Source: Scatophagus argus (lineage: Eukaryota > Chordata > Actinopteri > Scatophagidae). From it: 64,000 nt of DNA. This document shows positions 11,590-24,500 of this stretch, piece by piece. The translations under genes were made by a program, and so were the position numbers. Position 1 is the stretch's first letter. Every line of letters starts with the position of its first letter. The notes beneath the pieces are model-generated. The model did no database searches. It worked only from the letters and a program-made list of their open reading frames with translations, and had not been told where the DNA came from. The stretch covers positions 5,905,408 through 5,969,407 of the forward strand of contig NC_058513.1 of the NCBI RefSeq assembly GCF_020382885.2. Direction: 5' to 3'.

Positions 11590-12790
11590 ATAAGAGAGGG
11601 ACAAGGGGAGCTCATGTTTTTGGTCTGTTTTTTGGAGAACTTAAAAAAATAAGGTGACAGGGTTCATTCAAGAGTTTAAGTGCAAAGGTGAGTCTTTGCC
11701 TTGGGTATTTTTTGTCATTTTTCTGGTTTACGACTGTCAAAATTAATTTACTATCGCTAGCTGTCTTTTCAACACACCACAGATGCTTTCAGTGAGATAT
11801 CATGCTCATACACACTTAATTTGTTCATTTTAGGTTGTTTTAATTCTTCGATGTCTGTTTATTCTTTGTATAGGCCTGTGTTTTCTCACTCTGCTCCAGT
11901 GTTTAGCCCTCCCCTATCATTCATAATTTATGAGAGATATCAAACATTAAAGTGATGATGGTAAAATAAACTTAAGTCATACTGGTACTAGTTCAGCAGT
12001 GCTTTTCATGCTTTCTCCAGAGGCCTCTGAAGCAGCATTTAGACCAAAATCTTACTCAAATATGGACAATATAATATATATACAGTATAGACTATATTTA
12101 TATGGCTGGGAACATAAAAAAAATCTGCTATACTTGCAACAGTGACAAGCTGTATTTATCATGGTATTATTGTATAAGTATGTGAATATTTCAGTCTAAA
12201 CATCAGGTACACATAGTTCATTTAGCACAGCAAACTCAAATCTGTAAACTCACTTTAATTTACTGACTTTTCACTTCACAGTTTTGGTTTCCAGTTTTTT
12301 TTTTTAGGTAGACAAGTCTTAATGACCTTAAACATAAATGGCACAAATGAAGCAGAGCATTCTTTATTAGTAGCCTCTCTGGTCATCTGATGAAGTCCAA
12401 CATTTACTGTCTCAGCTTTGTTTTTAATCCCCACAGTTTAAATATATCTAGCTCTTTAGCTGCTAAATTCACCAGCTAGTTGCTAACTTCGTTTGCCGTG
12501 CTAACCAAAATGCCTGCTGTAAATTTGGGGTGAAGTAGTAAAAGCAGTACACTTTAAGGTGTAAAACAAAAACAATAAGCTAAAGGAGTGTGAGAGGCTG
12601 CACAGATCTTCGCAAAACTGCAACTGAGTGATGAGTATATGTGGATTTGTCATTTAATCATAGAAATATTGGTCATAATCACTTTAAGCAATAAGTACTC
12701 AAAAAAGCAAGCTAAAGTTGATCTTAACACTTGGCCAAAAGTCCTAAAGCTTTTTTAGACTATTCATACACCAGAATGTAAAGTTCGTTA
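11590..12790 (+). other. GTPase-gene 3' UTR and intergenic spacer
   Basis: This is AT-rich sequence without coding pattern. A polyadenylation-type AATAAA near 11964 could end the GTPase transcript. No repeat family was recognised in the rest. Confidence 0.45.
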
Positions 12791-12958
12791 TCTGTTTATG
12801 CAATTTTAACATGCCCACTCATACAGTGGAAAATGTAGGGTTTCGCAGTCTCAGGGGAGGGACTGCTACACTGTCTACTGACGCAGGCGGTGACAGCAAT
12901 ATGGAGCCAGAGAGACGCTACTGCGCATGTTCGTGTGTGCACGGACGGAGAGAGTGAG

Positions 12959-12977
12959 ACACACACACACACACACC

Positions 12978-13022
<45 letters not shown>

Positions 13023-13029
13023 GAGAGAG
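12959..13029. repeat. Compound (CA)n-(GA)n microsatellite at the josd1 5' end
   Basis: An 18-bp CA run (12959-12976) is followed after a short spacer by a long GA run (about 12984-13029). It lies just upstream of, or inside, the inferred first non-coding exon of josd1, which ends at a CCAG/GTAAGT donor at 13157. Confidence 0.9.
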
Positions 13030-14350
13030 CTCTACCAGGGAAAAACTGGCCAAGACAAAGGATTGAACAATCTTTTGGAAAACAGTAGAGAGTTTATTCA
13101 GTTTTTAGACCGGTTTATGAAAGTATATCCGTGACGCCACGGCCAGGAAGCGGCCAGGTAAGTGGTCGGTTCGGTAAAATGAAGTTATAAGGCGTAAAGG
13201 AAACGTTGTGCTTGTGTTTGTGTTAGACACGGGAGGCACGTAGTGCAGCTCGAACATTAGTGCTAGATATCTATTACTATCATACACTAACATCATCCGT
13301 ATACGTGTTGTTTCAGTGTATAACAGCGGTTATGCCTTTTTAATGGACTGTAGCTTTTTAATGTGTGTGTCTTGTTGTGTACGGGGTTGTTGTCATATTT
13401 CGCTAGCTTACTTAGAACAGCTTGCTTCCTCTATCCAGTCCAAGACGCTGGAAGTGTTTACCTTCTTCTTGTTTGGGGGTCTGCTGACCAAGAGAAAGTT
13501 GAGGCACCTTATGATGTGACCTCGGCTATCTATCACCATCAACTACAAAAGCAGCAGTGGTTTTAAGTGGTGTCTGTTAGCTTTTCAGATTGAGTAAGCA
13601 GTTTTTAGACGACCTTTTGGGCTCTGCTAACTTGGGCTGGGAAACATATCTGTTGCTTTAAAGCTTTTCGTTCTTTCTTTTAGGTTCTTCGGGCACCTGT
13701 CACTGCTCAAAAGCATCAAATCCCCTGTTGTGTGTGTTCCAGTGGATGTGATGCTTTATGGTCAGCAGCCTGGTGATGGAAAGAAGTGCAAAGGTGTTGG
13801 CTCAGTGACTGGATGGAAGGAGCTGTCAGTCTGCACACAAAATGTGGAGGAAGTGGAAACACACAGACAGCAATGGCACTTTGATTGATGACCCCACTGT
13901 GGTATTGTTGGATGAGTAATCTTTTGTTTGAGACCATCTGGAGTATCTTTGTGTTTTTTGCCCGTAATCCCATTTTGGGTTCCTGTTTTTACCCCCTCCC
14001 TCCTGCTGACCTTTCATCACATCTCTCTGTTAGAGCGAGCAGGTGTTGCTGTGTTGAACAGCCACAGGTCTCATTTACCTTGCAACCCCTTCCACTCTCT
14101 GAACCGTACACAGAGACGCACAAGCTCCTCTCTTCCAAACGGCTGAGAGGTTGCCATGGCAATGGTTGTCATGATGCTGATGTAGCGTCCTGAAGATAGT
14201 AGTTGTGGAGGTAGTAGTGGAGCCGAAGGACGTGGTGCCGGCGGTGGCGGCAGCGGTGGTGGTGGTGATTGTGCAGGGATGGGAAGTGCTCCATATCCAG
14301 CTGGTGATTGGAAGGTGAAAGGGCGAGGTGGCCTCCAAGAGCTGGGCTGC
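13028..14350 (+). promoter_or_regulatory. josd1 non-coding 5' exons and leader
   Basis: A GC-rich stretch ends in a good donor (CGGCCAG then GTAAGT at 13158), which suggests a non-coding first exon. A polypyrimidine tract and TTTTAG acceptor near 13683 suggest the next exon, running into the coding start. The leader would then be long with several upstream ATGs, including a GGT/GGC-rich part at 14200-14275. Exon limits are inferred from splice motifs only. Confidence 0.45.
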
Positions 14351-16965
14351 ATGCGCTGGAAGGTCAGTAAGCAGAAAGGAGTGGGCGGAGGAGGGGATGT
14401 GGTGACTGTGGGTGTGGAGGAGAAGAGGTCCAGGGATCCCACGGACTCTCAGCAGCAGCAGGATCTTTCATCCTCCTCTTCCTCCCTCAGCCCGCCACTG
14501 CCCCCTCAACCCTCTCTGACACCTCCAACCATTTATCATGAGAAGCAGCGGAGGGAGCTGTGTGCCCTGCACGCGCTCAATAACGTCTTCCAGGATGGGA
14601 CAGCCTTCAGTAGGGACACCTTGCAGGATATATACCAGAGGTGAGAAAGCTGGTATATCAATATTTGGCCCCCTGAGTACATTAGATGTAGATAATCCAT
14701 TCATCTCTCTTGTCAACTTGTTGCAGGCTTTCTCCCAGCACTCTGGTAACACCTCACAAGAAGAGCATGCTGGGGAATGGGAACTATGATGTAAATGTCA
14801 TTATGGCCGCCCTGCAGACCCGAGGGTTTGAGGCAGTTTGGTGGGATAAAAGAAGGTATGCCAGGCTGGTGCTGAAAACCCCAGTTTCTCTTATTTTTTA
14901 TTCTTGCACTAGAAAATGTAGTGCAGTGTTAGGACAGTAATGCTTTTATTTATTTTTTGCACATTAATTGCTTATGCCGTAGCTGTAGCATATCATTTGA
15001 CTGCCACCAGTGTTAACTGAGACATCTGCACTAGAGGGGCACCCATTCACATCCTGGATTTTAAACATAAGGTAAAGAGAAGCTGAGCCACATAATCAGT
15101 TGCGCTTTGATTGGCCTCTTTGACTAGTCAGCAGTTCCATCAGTTGACAAAGTCTGCAAGACAGTTTTATCAGCATTCCTGTTTCCCTCAGCAGCAAGCT
15201 TAGACGACTGTTGACGAAAACAGCGGCCACAGACTTGCTCTTATCAGCAGAATGTTAACGTTATCAGAAATGCCATATTCCTCTTTCTTTGTCTTAACCA
15301 GAACAGGAACAAAATCTTTGCTAACAAAAATAACAACAGTACTCTTTGGAGGAGTACAACAGTGATGTGTTCAATCCAAACACAAAATAATAATAATAAT
15401 TAGCCACTTCTATGCAATGTGCCATTTATTTCCTTTAACATTGTGTTTGTAATGTAGCTGTGACCTGGGACTGTTTTTCTATCTCGTCTTGTTGCTGAAA
15501 CTCTGACAGCCAACATTGAGTTTCTTCATGTTGGTGTGTAAAAAAGAAACACAAACTTTCATCTAGTGTCTTATAGGCTGTTTCATCTCAGGCATCTATA
15601 GAATTAAATTAAAAGCACTTAATAGTGCAGTAAATACATACAGTATATTGTATGTTTAACTTCTGCTTTTTTTGAAAATCAATTCCCCACTGTAGTTTGT
15701 TTTAATTTCCAGCTTTTCAATGTCATGGTAACTGTTGCATGATTTTTAATTGATTGTATGTAGTAGAATTGCTATCATTGTGCTCTTACTGCCTAACACT
15801 GGCAATATGTCAGACATAAACTGACCCTGTGGTTCTTTCTCCTTAAGAATATCATCTCCAGCAGGTTTCCCGATTAGGTGTATTTCATATCATATGGAGT
15901 TGAAAGTTGAAATTAGTCTGGATTTTGGAATATTGGTTGGAAAATTGTGATGAGCGTTTTTCTCCTCTTTTTTTTGAGATTTGATTGTGAGAATCATCTG
16001 CAGATTAATCGATAATGAAAGTGACTGTTAGATGGAGCCCTAAATATGATACAGTTTCTTTGTTGTTCATACCTCAGTTTTATCTTCTGATGAAAACTCC
16101 TTCTTTGCTGCTAATTTTCTGTCTCCCTGCCCTTAACACAACAGAGAGGTTTACAGTTTAAATGTTCCCTTTCGTTGTGTAGGGACGTCGGCAGCATCGA
16201 GCTGTCCAACGTGACGGGCTTCATCCTGAACGTGCCATCCAACCTGCGCTGGGGTCCTCTCCGGCTGCCGCTCAAACGCCAGCACTGGATAGGAGTCAGA
16301 GAGGTGGGAGGAGTCTACTACAACTTGGACTCAAAGCTGCGTAGCCCACAACCCATCGGCAACCCGGATGAGCTCAGGTGACACGGACAGGACGTGTGTT
16401 TTGATGTGCATCTGTTCTTACAATGAAAGCTGTGACCTGATGAGATTTAGAATAATCATGCCATGGCAGATTCATTCATTACATGAAAGAGCTGTATTGA
16501 AGGACTGCACTACGTTTGTCCCTTTTTAGCAGCAGGGTGATGGTGATCTAACATTTTGGTCCAGAGTAATATTTATTTGCAGCTATCCTATTGGCCACAT
16601 TGCTATGCCCCCTGCTTCCCCCTGCAACCCTGCATGAATAGAGCGGGTATAGAAAATGGATGGATGGATATCTGAGTGTCAGCAAAGGGAATAAGCATAT
16701 TTCCTAAAATGTCGAACTGGTCTTTAAAGCAGCATTAATCAGTATCTCAATACAAACAACAGATCAGATGACTGTACGTACTTTGCCTCTTAAGAGTTTC
16801 TCATCTTGTATTTCATCATTATAACTGTAGCTGTCCTTTTTGCTGTTAATTTTACCACATCCCAGGAAGTTTCTCCGCCAGCAGCTGCGAGGGAAGAACT
16901 GTGAACTCCTACTAGTCGTCTCAGAGGAAGTGGAGGCGCACCAGACATGGCGGTGTGATGGCTAA
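14279..16965 (+). CDS. josd1: JOSD1, Josephin-domain deubiquitinase, complete
   Basis: JOSD1 is a Machado-Joseph-type cysteine deubiquitinase that associates with membranes. Exons end 14640, then run 14727-14855, 16183-16377 and 16866-16965. Two in-frame starts are possible. ATG 14351 ([10 protein letters not shown], resembling the human MSCVPWKGDKAK start) gives 237 residues. ATG 14279 gives 261. Human JOSD1 has about 202, and the excess is a Ser/Gln/Pro-rich N-terminal stretch. Counting from 14351, catalytic Cys71 lies in [12 protein letters not shown] and His174 in [10 protein letters not shown]. Their spacing of 103 equals that of human Cys36/His139. The core [16 protein letters not shown] and the C-terminal [11 protein letters not shown] are strongly conserved. 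Nothing is broken. Confidence 0.95.
15880..16043. repeat. Decayed hAT-like miniature element in a josd1 intron
   Basis: The text TTTTGGAATATTGGTTGG followed by AATTGTGATGAGCGTTTTT and a terminus with GATTAATCGATAATGAAA resembles a common teleost non-autonomous element whose end reads AGGGCTGCAACTA. The same core occurs at 47586-47822. Family assignment is from memory of the motif and the ends are approximate. Confidence 0.55.
16605..16671 (+). repeat. Short 3'-end fragment of the tRNA-SINE in a josd1 intron
   Basis: The fragment ends GAGCGGGTATAGAAAATGG then GATGGAT repeats, matching the 3' tail of the SINE at 30416-30778. Only the last 60 bases or so are recognisable. Confidence 0.6.
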
Positions 16966-19379
16966 GGATTTAACCTACTGGTCACAACTCCACCTATGCC
17001 AACGGGTCAATCGCAGAATGAACAGGAGACGAAGTTGAGTCATGCACAGCCAATCACGTGGGATGCACACTTGCAGATGTATTTTTTCCCTCTTTTTTGG
17101 GTTCTGTTTACACAGCCATTGCTGGACTTGTTTCTGATAAGATGCAAAGCAATGAAGGAGGCAAACACTTTACAGGGAGAATCACAGTCCTTTACTCACA
17201 ACACCGTTAAGACTTATGAAAAGTAACCATTTCCGCTACTCTTATGTTTTTATATATATTGACTATTTTTCAATGTCAGTTTTGATCTGTTCAACTTTTT
17301 CCCCCTTTTTACTGTTCAAGTTTCCAAAGTCATGGGAGTTCAGGCTTCATGAAAAACGCTGTGTTTATCAGTCATGATGTTCACTGATGTGTCTTCGCGT
17401 TAATTAAGTCGTGAATTTTTCTGTGTCCCATGTCCTTCACTTTCACCAAAGCGTGCCCTTCCCTCCCCCAGCGCGACTCCGCCTCACTCCTTTATCATAT
17501 CACGTCAAAATTTGTGATTTATCATGGTGCCAAATTTATATTTTGTCCACTTCCCAAACACTTCTGGCACAGTCTGAACCTTTACTGTAAGGAGGTTGTC
17601 CAGACACGAGTTTTTTTTATGCAACAAAGCAATGCAACACCCAGGCCAAGCACTCCCTCTAGTGGATGTTTGCCTCAGTTTCCTTTCAAGGAAATTCATT
17701 CTGTTTTTCTTTTTAACTCCTTACATCAAAATGTAATGAAGAGTGCTTGCCATCAATGATACTAATGCAATACTAACAGTTATCATCTCTCAACAGAATT
17801 ATACTGTACCATGACATAATATTTATAAAACAACGATGATAAGAAACCTGTTGTCTAAATTATTGATAAAGCCAAGCTTGAAATCTTTCCCAAAATATAA
17901 TATTACAGAAATTGGGCAGGCTTTGTATTATTATACTTAGTTACAGTATTGACAGTAATCTGAATCAAAAAGTAATCGGCAATGAAAATTTGGAAAACCA
18001 TTATTTGCAGTGCTACTTTCCAGGATACAGTTGTATGGCAACTGACTAAGCTTCATCTTGTTGATGAGGACTGTGTGATACAGTCAAAAAACTTCAAGTG
18101 ATGTTCAAGTCTAGCTTCTCAATAATAATCTGATAAATCAAAATGAATTATTGTTAACAGTCATCATAAAAGCTATATAATGACATATGTTGAAATTTGT
18201 TCATATCGGCTACTCTTGCTTACATAGAACCACAATCATTTCTTCACAAAATGAGGGATGATACTTTCACTGTTTTTATTTTACTTCCCTTTGGCCCACA
18301 GTAGTCCTCTGTAGCACAAGAGCTCAGCAGATGAAGGGCATCTTCTCCTCCTTCTTCTCCTCCTCTTCCCCCTTCCCTTCATCTTAAATATTTCTTGTCA
18401 AACCTGCCGAACACAGCGCTGAGAGGATATCACAGGTTGTCCCATCAAGTCATATACAGTCAGCAGGAGTATCTAATGTGAGAGGTTTCAGTCTGAGGAG
18501 GGGTTTTGTGGTTGGTCGTATGTAGGGAAGTTGTCAGATGGAGCACAGTGTGCCTGCAAAGAGAATAATATACAGCAGAAAAAGAAAATGAGGAAAGAGA
18601 AGTGTGTACATGTGCAGCTGGCCATGTGATGTGGTTGATTATTGTGAAATGAGCCTTATGAGAGAGTTTGTAGCTTTCAAATCTGTCATCTTAAGAGAAA
18701 CTGTTATTACTATATGCATTGTCTGTTTATTAATGACAATATTGGCCTTAACTTGTTTACATAAGAAAATATTTGTTGCTCTGAAAGATTAAGATGGGCT
18801 GTGCAGTTTGACACCGTTTCAGGAGACTTTTTCCAAAGCACCAATTTATCATAAGTATAGCGGAGCAACAGCTGAAGCTCATCAAATATGATGTTCTCAC
18901 TTTTCGCAGCCAAGGGCTTTATGTTATTCACAATTTGTTTGAAATTGTGTGATTTTATAAAGACAAGATCACATGGTTTTCCAATGGTGTATGTCTAATT
19001 TTGGACTGAAACTCTTTGGTTCCAGCCCAGTCAGTAGACCTTTAATGTCATATCCAAATGAACTTGCATTGAGACATCAAAGAGCTTGTCATTAATTTGC
19101 TGAGATCTTTGGACCCAATCACGTCATGAATAGTGTCTCAAAACTGCATTACACATTTGCTTTTTTGCCATGACAATCTTTCAGCCCTTTCTACTTGAAG
19201 GAGTACTGATTGTCATAGTTTCTTGTTTTGTTTTGTTTTGGGTTTATTTGTTCAATTTTTGCATAGAAATAAAATGCTTATAATGGCACTTTATGTATAA
19301 GATACAGTGTGGGTGTTTTAAGTTATTTGCTCTGAGAGGTTCATTGTTGACTTATGCAGCAGAATGTCCCTCTTTTGTG
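16966..19379 (+). other. josd1 3' UTR and intergenic spacer
   Basis: This is AT-rich non-coding sequence. An AATAAA at about 19268 could end a long josd1 3' UTR of roughly 2.3 kb, but earlier signals cannot be excluded. A strong minus-strand acceptor-like tract occurs near 18554-18600 with only a short open tail after it. No convincing gene was found here. Confidence 0.4.
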
Positions 19380-19381
19380 TA

Positions 19382-20887
19382 CAGTTAAGTACATATATAT
19401 TGGGACACTATAAAGATAAAGTTTTTTGGCATTTGGCCTCTGTACACCACCACATTGAATTTGAAATGAAACATTCAAGATGTGAGCAAAGTCAAGACTT
19501 TCAGCTTTAATTCAAGGGGTTTGACAAAAGTGTTGCATTAATTATTTAGGATTTACAGCCATTTTTATACACCCAACTCCATTTTTGGTGGCTTATAAAT
19601 GATGCGACAAATGGCTGACAAGCAGTTTCATGGCCAGGTGTAGCCTGTTCCATTGTTAGTCCATGACAAATCAAGCAGATAAAGGTCTGGAGTTGGTTTT
19701 GAGTGTTACATTTGCATTTGGTAGCTGTTCACTGGAACACGCAACATGAGGTCCATGGAGGTGTATGCAAGTGACAGAGGCCATCATTAAACTGAAAAAA
19801 CAAAATGAACGCATCGCAGTGATAGTATAAACATTGGGAGTGACCACGAAACAACAATCTGGAACTTTCTTAAAAAGAAGGACTTAACTTTGCCAGTTAA
19901 GTCCTCAGCGACAACAAAAGGCCTGGAAGATCATTGAAGATAACTGAAGTGGATAACCACAGAATTCTGGCTTGGTGAAAAAAAAGCTATTCACAACTTC
20001 TAGATGATTAAAGAACACTCCTGAGGAGGTATGTCAAAGTTTACAGTCAAGACATGGTTTCATGAATGTAAATACGTAGGCTTCACAACAAGGTGCAAAC
20101 CACTGGTAAACCACTTTGCCAGAAAACAAGTAAAACAAGCCTGCAGGTTGTATAAGATTCTTTGGACCAAGACTAACCAGAATGATGGGAAAAGAAAAGT
20201 ATGGAGAAGGAAAGGAACGCCACCACATCATCTGTCAAACATGGTAGAGGCAGTGTTATGACATGGGCATGTATGACTGCCAGTGGAGCCGGGTCACCGG
20301 TGTGTATTGATGACCTGACAGCTGATAAAAGTAGCATGATGAATTCTGAGGTATATATGGTTATACCCTCTGCTCACATTCTGCCAAATGATGGAAAGTG
20401 ATAGGATGCTGCTTCATATTGCAGATGGATAACGACCCAAAACATACAGCAAAGGCAACCCAAGACTTTCACAAGGCAAAGGAATGGGATATTCTTCACT
20501 GACCAAGTCAGTCACCTGATCTCAACCCAAGAAGGCATACTTTTCACTTACTGAAGCCAAGACTTATGGCAGAAAGAACAACAAACAAGCAACAGCTGAA
20601 AGCAGCCGCAGCAACAGCCTGGCAAAGCATCTCAAAGGAGGAGGCTCAGCATTTGGTCATGTTCATGGGTTCTAGACTTTGCAGTCATTGACTGCACAAG
20701 ATTAAGGTGAGTGTATAAAAATGGCTGTAATTCCTAAATGGTTAATGCAAACACTTTTTTCAAACCCCTTAAATTAAAGCTTGAAGTCTTCACTTTGCTT
20801 GTATCTTGTGTGTTTCATTTCAGACTCGGTGCAGTGGTGTTCAGAGGCCAAATGCCAAAAAAAAATTGTCCCGACATATATGTACTG
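19382..20887 (+). mobile_element. Decayed Tc1/mariner-type DNA transposon with long terminal inverted repeats
   Basis: The two ends are inverted copies over roughly 190 bp. The left end reads GGCATTTGGCCTCTGTACAC, and the reverse complement of the right end reads GGCATTTGGCCTCTGAACAC. A TA dinucleotide flanks both ends (19380-19381 and 20888-20889), as expected for Tc1 target sites. The total is about 1.5 kb. Inside, on the plus strand but in several frames, are transposase traces: SVKHGRGSVMTWACMTASG, DNDPKHT and PSQSPDLNP, the Tc1 DDE-domain signatures. In-frame stops and frame changes show the transposase is dead. The two ends differ at many sites, so the copy is old. Confidence 0.92.
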
Positions 20888-21059
20888 TACCTCAGTACGA
20901 TTCTGAAGCACTTGCGCTTTTATGTGAATATTGTCTGCTACTCTCTACTCCTACTCTATGCTTATTTGACAGCTGCAGTCACTAGTTACTATTCAGATTG
21001 AGAATTTTGCATTCTGACACTGATGAAAAGCTTATAAAATACAATGCATTTTTCAAAAA

Positions 21060-21160
21060 ATGGTTTTCCAACCTTTCTGTCTAGGGAGACCTTGTAAAAG
21101 CAATACAAATTTCAGATACTTTTGAGTTGAGGGGGCCTTGGTTGGGAATTACTGGATCTA
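21060..21160. repeat. Small MITE-like repeat with imperfect inverted ends
   Basis: The stretch starts TGGTTTTCCAACC and ends GGTTGGGAATTACT, imperfect inverted ends. It resembles the short teleost elements with TTCCCAACC ends. It lies just upstream of the cbx7 CpG island. Assignment is by eye only. Confidence 0.4.
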
Positions 21161-21199
21161 TCTACAAATTGTAGATAAATACATTTTTTTTAATCATCC

Positions 21200-21541
21200 T
21201 TACACTGGATGAGTAAGGATGATGAGGCAGCTGGTGGCGCGCGTGGGCTCAAAGGCAACGCGCGCTCTCGCAGACGGGTGCGCGGCGCGCGGAGCGGTGT
21301 GCAGATGTGTCGCAGATTTTGTAAAGTCAGGGGACGCACGGAAAGATCCACCACAAGGAAGTCGCTCCGGATAAATGGGCCCTTAAACTGTCAGGAAAAC
21401 AAGGTGGCTGAGGGAGAAACAGGAGGAAGAGGACAGAGCCGAAGGACCGCTGTCACAATCAGTTAACGTTAGCTTAGTTTGTGAAGGAGAAAGACGTTAC
21501 TTTGATAGTTAAAAGCCAGCGGACGGCTGCGTGCACAAGAG
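21200..21541 (+). promoter_or_regulatory. CpG-rich promoter and 5' UTR of cbx7
   Basis: The stretch before the cbx7 start is strongly enriched for CpG (for example GGCGCGCG, ACGCGCGC and GCGGCGCGCGG between 21235 and 21300), unlike its AT-rich surroundings. This fits a CpG-island promoter running into the first exon. An open frame through it has no recognisable protein similarity and is treated as leader sequence. Confidence 0.7.
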
Positions 21542-24500
21542 ATGGAGCTGTCAGCGATTGGAGAGCAAGTGTTTGCGGTGGAATCAATCGTCAAGAAAAG
21601 AGTTAGAAAGGTAACCGCTATAAATTCTGCCAAAATGTGTCAGTCCGTTTAGCTGCGGGACATTTGAAGGAGACACATTTTTGGGAGGAAGGGATGCTAC
21701 TTTGGATGCTAATGAAAGCTTGAGAGATTACATGAACTGAATTGCGCGGCTAATCTGGTTATCTAATTGCAGGCTGTGTAAAGGGGGCGGGTTAGAAGAG
21801 GTTGTCCCTTTAATGTAACGTGGTTGTGTTGTCAGTACACTACATCTTAGCACATCAGGTGTATGCTTAAATAGGCTGGAGGAGGACACGGGATGGTGTT
21901 ATCAACCAGACACATTCATTCTGGGCCTGTTTGCTTGCTAATTGGATTTGGGGGGTAAGTTAAGCATGTGGTGTTGACAGAAGAGGTACGCAGCTAGAAA
22001 CAGAGGCGGTTCTAGAAATTATGGTTCCATGCGCAGGAGCCCCCCCCCCGAAACTCCTCTGTTTACTACTGGTTCCCCCCCACCGCTGTTACTCCTGGTG
22101 CGAATAGAGTCTCAGATCCATTAATACTGATTGTTTAAATGTACAGTCGTAGTTAAAATAATGTAAACACTTTATTATAGAAGTAGGCCAAGTTGTAAGC
22201 ACAGGTAGGATCTTATGCCAGTTATCTGCATTAGCCTTTGACATCTTTGTAGCATGAGTTATACCCATATTGAAAATGGTCAAATAGCAGCTAATTTTTA
22301 TTGTAAAAACTGCAATAGTCATTTTTAATAATAATCAATTTGCATTTAAGTGTAAAATACCCATCACAATTTGACAGAGCCAAAAGTTACTCCTTCAGAT
22401 TGCTTGTTTTGCCTCACTGACAATACAAGTATGAAAAGAGAGAATCTTCAAAATATTCACTGTCACTTTATTTATTCAGTGTTTTTGCCTTTTCATCAAA
22501 CTCAGATCTAGACAGGTTTTGGATTGTCAGAGCACCCAGAGACCTCTTGACTCAGGCTGTGACAGTGCTACAAAGTGTATTGTTATTTACCACAAGACTG
22601 CTAATTACCGTGTGGGGTGTGATATTTACATGTTATATGGGCAAAAGTAATTGTTTGATTTACAGTACAAGTTCTGGACGATTACTTACTTTAACAACCA
22701 AGGTTTTTGGAACAAGTGCATGTAAATCTGTTAATTTAAGCCCTAAGTCTGATCCAGCATACAAAATTATCACACTTTTCCTATACTGTATGTGGGGAAC
22801 TGGATGAGTAAAATGAAGTCGTGGGGGAAATGGTGACTTCATCGGCTGAGAATACATTTGAGGGCTTGGAAGTTATTATTGGATGATGTCACCGAGGATG
22901 ACTAACTCTGAGAGGCTTGGCTGGTATATGGAAAACATACTGCACATTTTACATTGCCTGTTAATCATGTTAATTATTGATGGCATGGCAACAGCCTCCT
23001 ATGCATAAACTCCATTCAGCAGCAAGAATATAGTGGAATGTAGGCATTAAATGGATAAGAAGATGGAGTTAAAGATCACCTACAATAAGCCATCATTGTC
23101 GTCAGGGAAGAAGACTACTAATTTATGAAGTGGTCAGTTATTTTTCAGAGACTCAGAAGTTCTGATATAATATACTTGTACGACACAGTAAATTTATAAT
23201 TCATAAAGGTGTGCCTCAGAGTGCAACAAATGAAGCAAGCACCTTTGTAGATGGGATGGTGATGCATCACACATGCATTAAGGTAGATTGAGGAAGGATG
23301 TGAAAATCTACAGTATATTCTGTGATATGATTTGTGAAATTAACTTCTTGGCCGATGCTGCTCTCAAACTTTATGTCTCCACAGGGGAATGTGGAGTATC
23401 TGTTGAAGTGGAAAGGATGGCCTCCAAAGTAAGTATGTAAACTCAGGGAGAAGAATGGATGCTTTATATGACACTCGTGAGCGTGCATCACATTCACGTT
23501 GACACGTGCGGCAGATTCAGCATGTGAACAGAAAAGTACCGTGAGCATATGAAAGATAATTACATCAAAAATATATACTCAACAGCATGAACTAATGAGA
23601 AAATGGTTGGACAGAAAACACTATATTTTTCCATATTGTTTTTTTTTTCATCATTTTATTTGCCTTAGCAGCAACTGCAACACCACCATGTCTTTCACAT
23701 TTTGTGATTAAAGCAAAAGATCGATTGCTTGACCCTGTGTAAAAGATATCACCCAATTATAGCCACTGTTTGAGTGTAAGTGAAGAAGATGGAGCCTTTC
23801 TGTTAGCCACTTTTTTAGCTAACACTTACTGTTTTGAATAAGAATCTTTTTTTTAGAATGAAAATGTTTACTATAATGCAGTACTAGACAGTCTGATTTA
23901 ATTAAAAGATTGAATACAGTAAAAAATTAATGAAGGACAAGGGAAAGATAAGTGAAGGAGGTTTTTATACTTTTTGTTTGTTTGTTTACATCTTGTAGGT
24001 ACAGTACATGGGAACCTGAGGAACACATTCTGGACCAGCGCTTGGTGCAGGCCTATGAAGAGAAGTGAGGCTCCACTCAACATGTAATACTTGGCTGATG
24101 ATGAGCCTTTGCCTGAATCCAGGAAAGCCCACAGGATTTGACTCATATTGGAGCAGGAATGTGGAGAATAAATCAGTTTTCTTCTTACATTATATTAATC
24201 ATAAAGAGATTATGTCTCAAGCAGAACAAGGCTTAGATCGAGCAGCTCTCTCCAGCTGGCATGAGCATGTGTCCTGGGTTATTAGATTGTAACTAGATAT
24301 GCCAGAACACATTAAATGAACATCTAAAGGAACCAAAGATTTAAGGAGTATGCTGCCTCTCAAATCATCTCCAGAGGTGGTCAGAGACACATCTGGTCAC
24401 ATTTATAATGGTGGTGTAAATGCACTGCACCTCTCATGTGGATGCTCATGCGAAATAAACAGAGGGCTTCATTACTGCGGTGCAACAAATGACGCTTGTT

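Noticed and set aside
18460-18600. Strong minus-strand acceptor-like tract followed by a short open tail (SDNFPTYDQPQ)
   Set aside because: Only about 21 residues are open before a stop, and no upstream minus-strand exon or donor was found. It probably lies antisense to the josd1 3' UTR.
18710-18931. 73-codon minus-strand frame
   Set aside because: It has no similarity, no splice context and the base composition of the surrounding non-coding DNA.
21209-21466. 85-codon Arg-rich open frame in the cbx7 CpG island
   Set aside because: High CpG content lowers stop frequency and gives Arg-rich frames. It is upstream of the conserved cbx7 start and is better read as leader sequence.
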